From assembly GCF_009766065.1 (NCBI RefSeq), contig NZ_LMUE01000005.1, forward strand, positions 248,001 to 312,000: DNA of 64,000 nucleotides, in the 5' to 3' direction. Under the pieces are notes generated by a model. The model did no database searches, was not told where the DNA came from, and worked only from the letters and a program-made list of their open reading frames with translations. Shown here piece by piece: positions 61,011 through 64,000 of this stretch (its first letter is position 1; each line of letters opens with the position of its first letter). This stretch comes from Dyella sp. S184. Lineage in GTDB: Bacteria > Pseudomonadota > Gammaproteobacteria > Xanthomonadales > Rhodanobacteraceae. Made by a program: the position numbers and the translations under genes.

Positions 61011-61024
61011 TGACAACGTTGTCA
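61011..61024. promoter_or_regulatory. LacI-type operator, glucokinase side (perfect palindrome)
   Basis: TGACAACGTTGTCA is a perfect 14-bp palindrome with the central CG characteristic of LacI-family sites. With the T before it, it forms a TTGACA hexamer of a possible rightward promoter 160 bp before the glk start. Confidence 0.8.
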
Positions 61025-61183
61025 TTTTGAGGACAGACTCCGCCGGAATCAGGCCAATGCCCGGCCGGTGGCGATCCGTCGCTGCGTGGATCAGGGCGAT
61101 GCCGGTCACGGGGAGAGTACGGAGTGGGGGAAGTCGCCAACCAGCGTCATGCAGCGGAACCGTCGGCAACGAGCCGGGCGGGT

Positions 61184-62197
61184 ATGTCGACTTTTGGTGG
61201 GCCGTTCCTGGCCGCCGATGTCGGTGGCACGCATGCGCGCATCGGCTTGGTCGTTGGCAGAGCTGACGGCCGCCGCCCGATCAGCGTGCTGCACTATCAC
61301 CGCTACAGTTGTGCCGACTGGTCGGGCCTCACGGCGATGCTGCAGGACTTTGTCGGGCAACTGGCCGGTACGCCGCACGCCGCATCGCTGGAAAATCTCC
61401 GTCATTGCGCGATGGCCTGCGCGGGTTACGTACTGGACGATGCCATCGTCAACGAGAACTTGCCGTGGCCAGTGTCGATCCGCGAGATCCGTGATGCCCT
61501 TGGCATCCAGCGGCTCGCGGTGATCAACGATTTCGAGGCGGTCGCCTACGCCACCCAGTTCATCGAGACGAGCGAAACCCGATCGATCATCGATGCTGTG
61601 CAACCAGCATCAGCTGGGCCGGTGCTGGTGATGGGGCCAGGTACCGGGCTCGGTTCGGCGGTGCTGTTGCCGGGTCAGCCGCGGGTGCAGGTACTGGCTA
61701 CCGAGGCGGGGCAGATTTCGCTGGCGCCAGGTAACGAACGCGAGATCGAAATCCTGCGCGTGCTGGCGCGTGAGCGTCCCTATGTGTCGTTCGAGGATGC
61801 GCTGTCAGGGCCGGGCCTGCTCAAGCTTTATCGTGCGCTATGCGAGCTGCGCGTCAGTCCCGCCCATCTGCTGACACCGGCCGAAATCACCGGCGCCGCA
61901 CTGGCCGGCATCGACGCCGCCGCGGTGGAGGCACTGCAGGTGTTCTGTGGTTTGCTCGGCAGCTTCGTCGGTGATCTGGTGCTGCTGTACGGCGCCCGCG
62001 GCGGGGTCTACCTGGCGGGCGGCATCCTGCCGCAGATCCAGCCGTTCCTGCTGACCAGCACGTTTGCTGCGCGCTATTTCAACAAGGGCGTGATGCGCCC
62101 CTATCTGCAACAGGTTCCGGTACGACTGATCGAGCACGGCCAGCTTGGTGTCATTGGCGCCGCAGGCTGGTTTCTGGATAAGCGGGAGGGAGAGTGA
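61184..62197 (+). CDS. glk: Glucokinase (ROK-unlike, Glk type)
   Basis: 337 residues from ATG 61184 with a GGGCGGGT ribosome-binding site; a GTG at 61124 would add 20 residues. The Glk (PF02685) motifs are present: FLAADVGGTHARIGLV (phosphate-1 loop), ENLPWPVS, AVINDFEAVAYATQF with the catalytic Asp, GPGTGLGSAVLL, and GGVYLAGGILPQ. It phosphorylates glucose, or possibly GlcNAc as NagK-type enzymes do in chitin regulons, and feeds Zwf or NagA. It is probably cotranscribed with the TonB receptor gene 107 bp downstream. Confidence 0.9.
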   Translation: MSTFGGPFLAADVGGTHARIGLVVGRADGRRPISVLHYHRYSCADWSGLTAMLQDFVGQLAGTPHAASLENLRHCAMACAGYVLDDAIVNENLPWPVSIREIRDALGIQRLAVINDFEAVAYATQFIETSETRSIIDAVQPASAGPVLVMGPGTGLGSAVLLPGQPRVQVLATEAGQISLAPGNEREIEILRVLARERPYVSFEDALSGPGLLKLYRALCELRVSPAHLLTPAEITGAALAGIDAAAVEALQVFCGLLGSFVGDLVLLYGARGGVYLAGGILPQIQPFLLTSTFAARYFNKGVMRPYLQQVPVRLIEHGQLGVIGAAGWFLDKREGE

Positions 62198-62304
62198 GAT
62201 GACCCTGATCCAGTGACACGGCGCCAAGCCAACCACCACCACAACAGTCCATGACCGCGCCATGCCGGTCCTGATTTCGAGCCAGCCTCTGAGGGGAGGA
62301 CATC

Positions 62305-64000
62305 ATGAATTACCGCAAGACATTGCTAGCCGCCAGCATCATCAGCAGTCTGTGTCTGTCCAGTGTGCTTTATGCACAGGACAGCACCCAGACCAGTAGC
62401 GCTACGACTACGACGACCACGTCGAATACCAAGCCCGACAAGACCAACGTGAAAGAGTTGCCCACCGTTGTTGTCGTCGGTATTCGTGCCAGCCTGCAGG
62501 CATCGCTGGACACCAAGCGCAATGCCGACGCCATCGTCGATGCGATCACCGCCACGGACATCGGCAAGTTCCCGACCACCAACGTGGCCGAAGCGCTGGC
62601 GCAGGTCCCTGGTGTGACGCTTGACCGCGCCATTCCGGGAACTCAACGCGTCAGCATCGACGGCATGGATCCGAGCCTCAACCTGAGCTTGCTCGACGGT
62701 CATCCGGTGGCACAGGCGATCTGGCTGTTCGGCGACAGCCCGAACCGTGGTTTCAACTATTCACTGCTGCCGTCGGAAATTCTCGGTGGGCTGGAGATCT
62801 ACAAGAGCCCAGAAGCGCGCTTGCCCGAAGGCAGCATGGGCGGCACGGTGCTCATGCATACCCTCCAGCCGCTCGATGTGGCTCCCAACACGCTGACCGG
62901 CTCAGTTGGCGCGAACTACAACGACATGGTAGGCAATTCGCGCCCGAATGCGTCAGTGTTCTATAGCTGGCACAACGACGACAAGACCTTCGGCGTCGAC
63001 GTCTCCGCCCAGCATTACGAGCTGTTCACCTCGCGCGAGGGTATGGAGAACTACGGTTACACGCCCATCGGCGGTCCGGGTTGCACAAACGGTTGCTTGG
63101 ACCAGGCCGCGCTGACCGCGGGCAATAATGTGATTCAGAATGAACTCAACGCCGGTACCATCAAGTCGACTGATCAGATCCCGAACCAGCTCAGTGCCGC
63201 GAACTTCCAGCAGACCGAAAAGCGCAACAGTGTCCTGATCAACCTCCAGTACAAGCCGAACGAGCATTTCGAGAGCACGCTCAGCCTGATGTACATGAAG
63301 GATGGCCTGGATAACGTCAACCAGTCGATGTATCCATGGGCCACGAATCGGCCGGGCGGTATCACGTCACTCACTGAAGGTCCGAACGGCATCATCGTTG
63401 CCGGCACCCAGGTGGGTACGCCGTGCTACAACACCACCACCTGCAACAGCACGTCGAGCACCTTCAGCGATAACTACGCGCGTCAATCGATGGTCAGCAC
63501 CAAGGGTGCCGACTGGAAGGGCAAGTACAGCGGCGATAGCTGGCAGCTTGCTGCCGATGTGGGCATCAGCACGTCGAGCAACCCGATGACTTCCTTCATC
63601 AAGGAGATCTATTACGGCGGCCCGTTCAACTGGAATATCAATCAGGGTGTGCAGTTCACCGATCCAAGTACGGCCAACAACCCGAGTTACTGGGCCGACA
63701 ACGGTTGGGGTGGCAACGAAGAGACCATCCTGTACAAAGCCAAGGACTCCTACGCGCAGCTCGACTTCAGCAAGGATTTCGACGGCTTCTTCAACCAGCT
63801 GCTGGCCGGCGTGCGTTATGCGAGCCACTGGGAAAGCCAGGTAGAGAACGCCTACACGGGTCCGCAGCAGTTGACCCTGGATCAGATCGGTTACGGCGGC
63901 CTGTCTGACCTGTCGGGTATGAGCAGCCTGGGACTGTCCCAGAGCTTTATCTCGCACGTGCAGACGCTGGGCCTCAATGCGATCAAGAATGCGGTTCTCA
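62305..64000 (+). CDS. TonB-dependent receptor for carbohydrate uptake (partial)
   Basis: 565 residues are seen before the right edge. ATG 62305 follows a strong GGGGAGGA. A signal peptide (LLAASIISSLCLSSVLYAQ), a Ser/Thr-rich spacer, a TonB box-like TVVVVGIRASLQASL and the plug (ATDIGKFPTTNVAEALAQVPGVTLDR, then YKSPEARLPEGSMGGTV) are visible in blocks. GIRASLQASLDTKRN...IVDAITATDIGKFP is typical of the large carbohydrate receptors of Xanthomonadales and Caulobacter. The barrel continues beyond the window. With glk, the FHS carrier and the LacI repressor it forms a sugar utilisation locus. Confidence 0.9.
   Translation, partial: MNYRKTLLAASIISSLCLSSVLYAQDSTQTSSATTTTTTSNTKPDKTNVKELPTVVVVGIRASLQASLDTKRNADAIVDAITATDIGKFPTTNVAEALAQVPGVTLDRAIPGTQRVSIDGMDPSLNLSLLDGHPVAQAIWLFGDSPNRGFNYSLLPSEILGGLEIYKSPEARLPEGSMGGTVLMHTLQPLDVAPNTLTGSVGANYNDMVGNSRPNASVFYSWHNDDKTFGVDVSAQHYELFTSREGMENYGYTPIGGPGCTNGCLDQAALTAGNNVIQNELNAGTIKSTDQIPNQLSAANFQQTEKRNSVLINLQYKPNEHFESTLSLMYMKDGLDNVNQSMYPWATNRPGGITSLTEGPNGIIVAGTQVGTPCYNTTTCNSTSSTFSDNYARQSMVSTKGADWKGKYSGDSWQLAADVGISTSSNPMTSFIKEIYYGGPFNWNINQGVQFTDPSTANNPSYWADNGWGGNEETILYKAKDSYAQLDFSKDFDGFFNQLLAGVRYASHWESQVENAYTGPQQLTLDQIGYGGLSDLSGMSSLGLSQSFISHVQTLGLNAIKNAVL

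Larger units (their letters stand above)
60687..61183. promoter_or_regulatory. Divergent control region of the FHS transporter and glucokinase genes
   Basis: 497 bp without a credible gene. It contains two LacI-type operators, 60769-60782 and 61011-61024, each overlapping a TTGACA hexamer that could be a -35 box for the leftward and rightward gene respectively. The 230 bp between them hold nothing recognised. Confidence 0.65.

Overview
This 64 kb window is a GC-rich chromosomal segment that reads like a gammaproteobacterium of the Xanthomonadales, most likely Rhodanobacteraceae (Rhodanobacter/Dyella type). That placement is an inference from gene content: a zwf-pgl-edd-eda Entner-Doudoroff operon, a NagR/NagP/TonB-receptor type sugar-scavenging locus, an AlgZ/AlgR-like pair and thiosulfate dehydrogenase genes. 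No rRNA, tRNA, CRISPR array or prophage was recognised.

Layout. 1-5.7 kb: beta-1,2-glucan metabolism (GH94-like phosphorylase running off the left edge, a divergent GH144-like glucanase and a coupled flavoprotein disulfide oxidoreductase), then a short 6-phosphogluconate dehydrogenase. 6.7-10.1 kb: an accessory island. Three small leftward genes (DinB fold, DUF2164, VOC) are separated by integron attC-like sites with no integrase. The upstream cassette is a C-terminal stub cut by a 1,859 bp IS1595-family element that carries a passenger gene. 10.3-15 kb: LytTR two-component pair, carboxylesterase and a yjfL-yjfM-yjfC-like operon. 15-18.4 kb: S9 peptidase and alpha/beta hydrolase. 18.4-26.8 kb: eda, edd, pgl, zwf leftward; GntR regulator, nagB-II and nagA rightward. 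26.8-29.2 kb: cobalamin riboswitch and BtuB-like receptor. 29.4-36 kb: tandemly duplicated RND pump permeases with no adaptor gene. 36-41 kb: MFS exporter, DUF2239 protein behind an elaborate palindromic promoter, and an M16 peptidase pair. 41.3-46.8 kb: PagL-like lipid A deacylase, then a marR-OMF-emrA-emrB pump operon. 47.3-55.4 kb: AraC regulator and a sulfur region (DsrE-like, binding protein, TsdB-like cytochrome, TsdA, TlpA-like thioredoxin, CxxCxC outer-membrane protein, DUF2946, DUF442 phosphatase/sulfurtransferase, TauE/SafE). 55.4-58 kb: EamA transporter and S10 peptidase. 58.2-64 kb: LacI regulator, FHS sugar transporter, glucokinase and a TonB-dependent receptor running off the right edge.

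How it fits together. Sugars entering through the TonB receptor and FHS permease would be phosphorylated by glucokinase or deacetylated/deaminated by NagA/NagB-II, then burned through Zwf-Pgl-Edd-Eda, with Gnd opening the oxidative pentose phosphate branch. Three near-identical LacI-type operators (TGACAACGTTGTCA and variants) lie before the transporter, before glk and before the gntR-nagB-nagA operon 37 kb away, which suggests one regulon. The most unusual parts are the integrase-less cassette cluster with its IS1595 passenger element, the DUF2239 gene with an RHH-like segment behind nested palindromes, and the apparently leaderless marR promoter with its operator.
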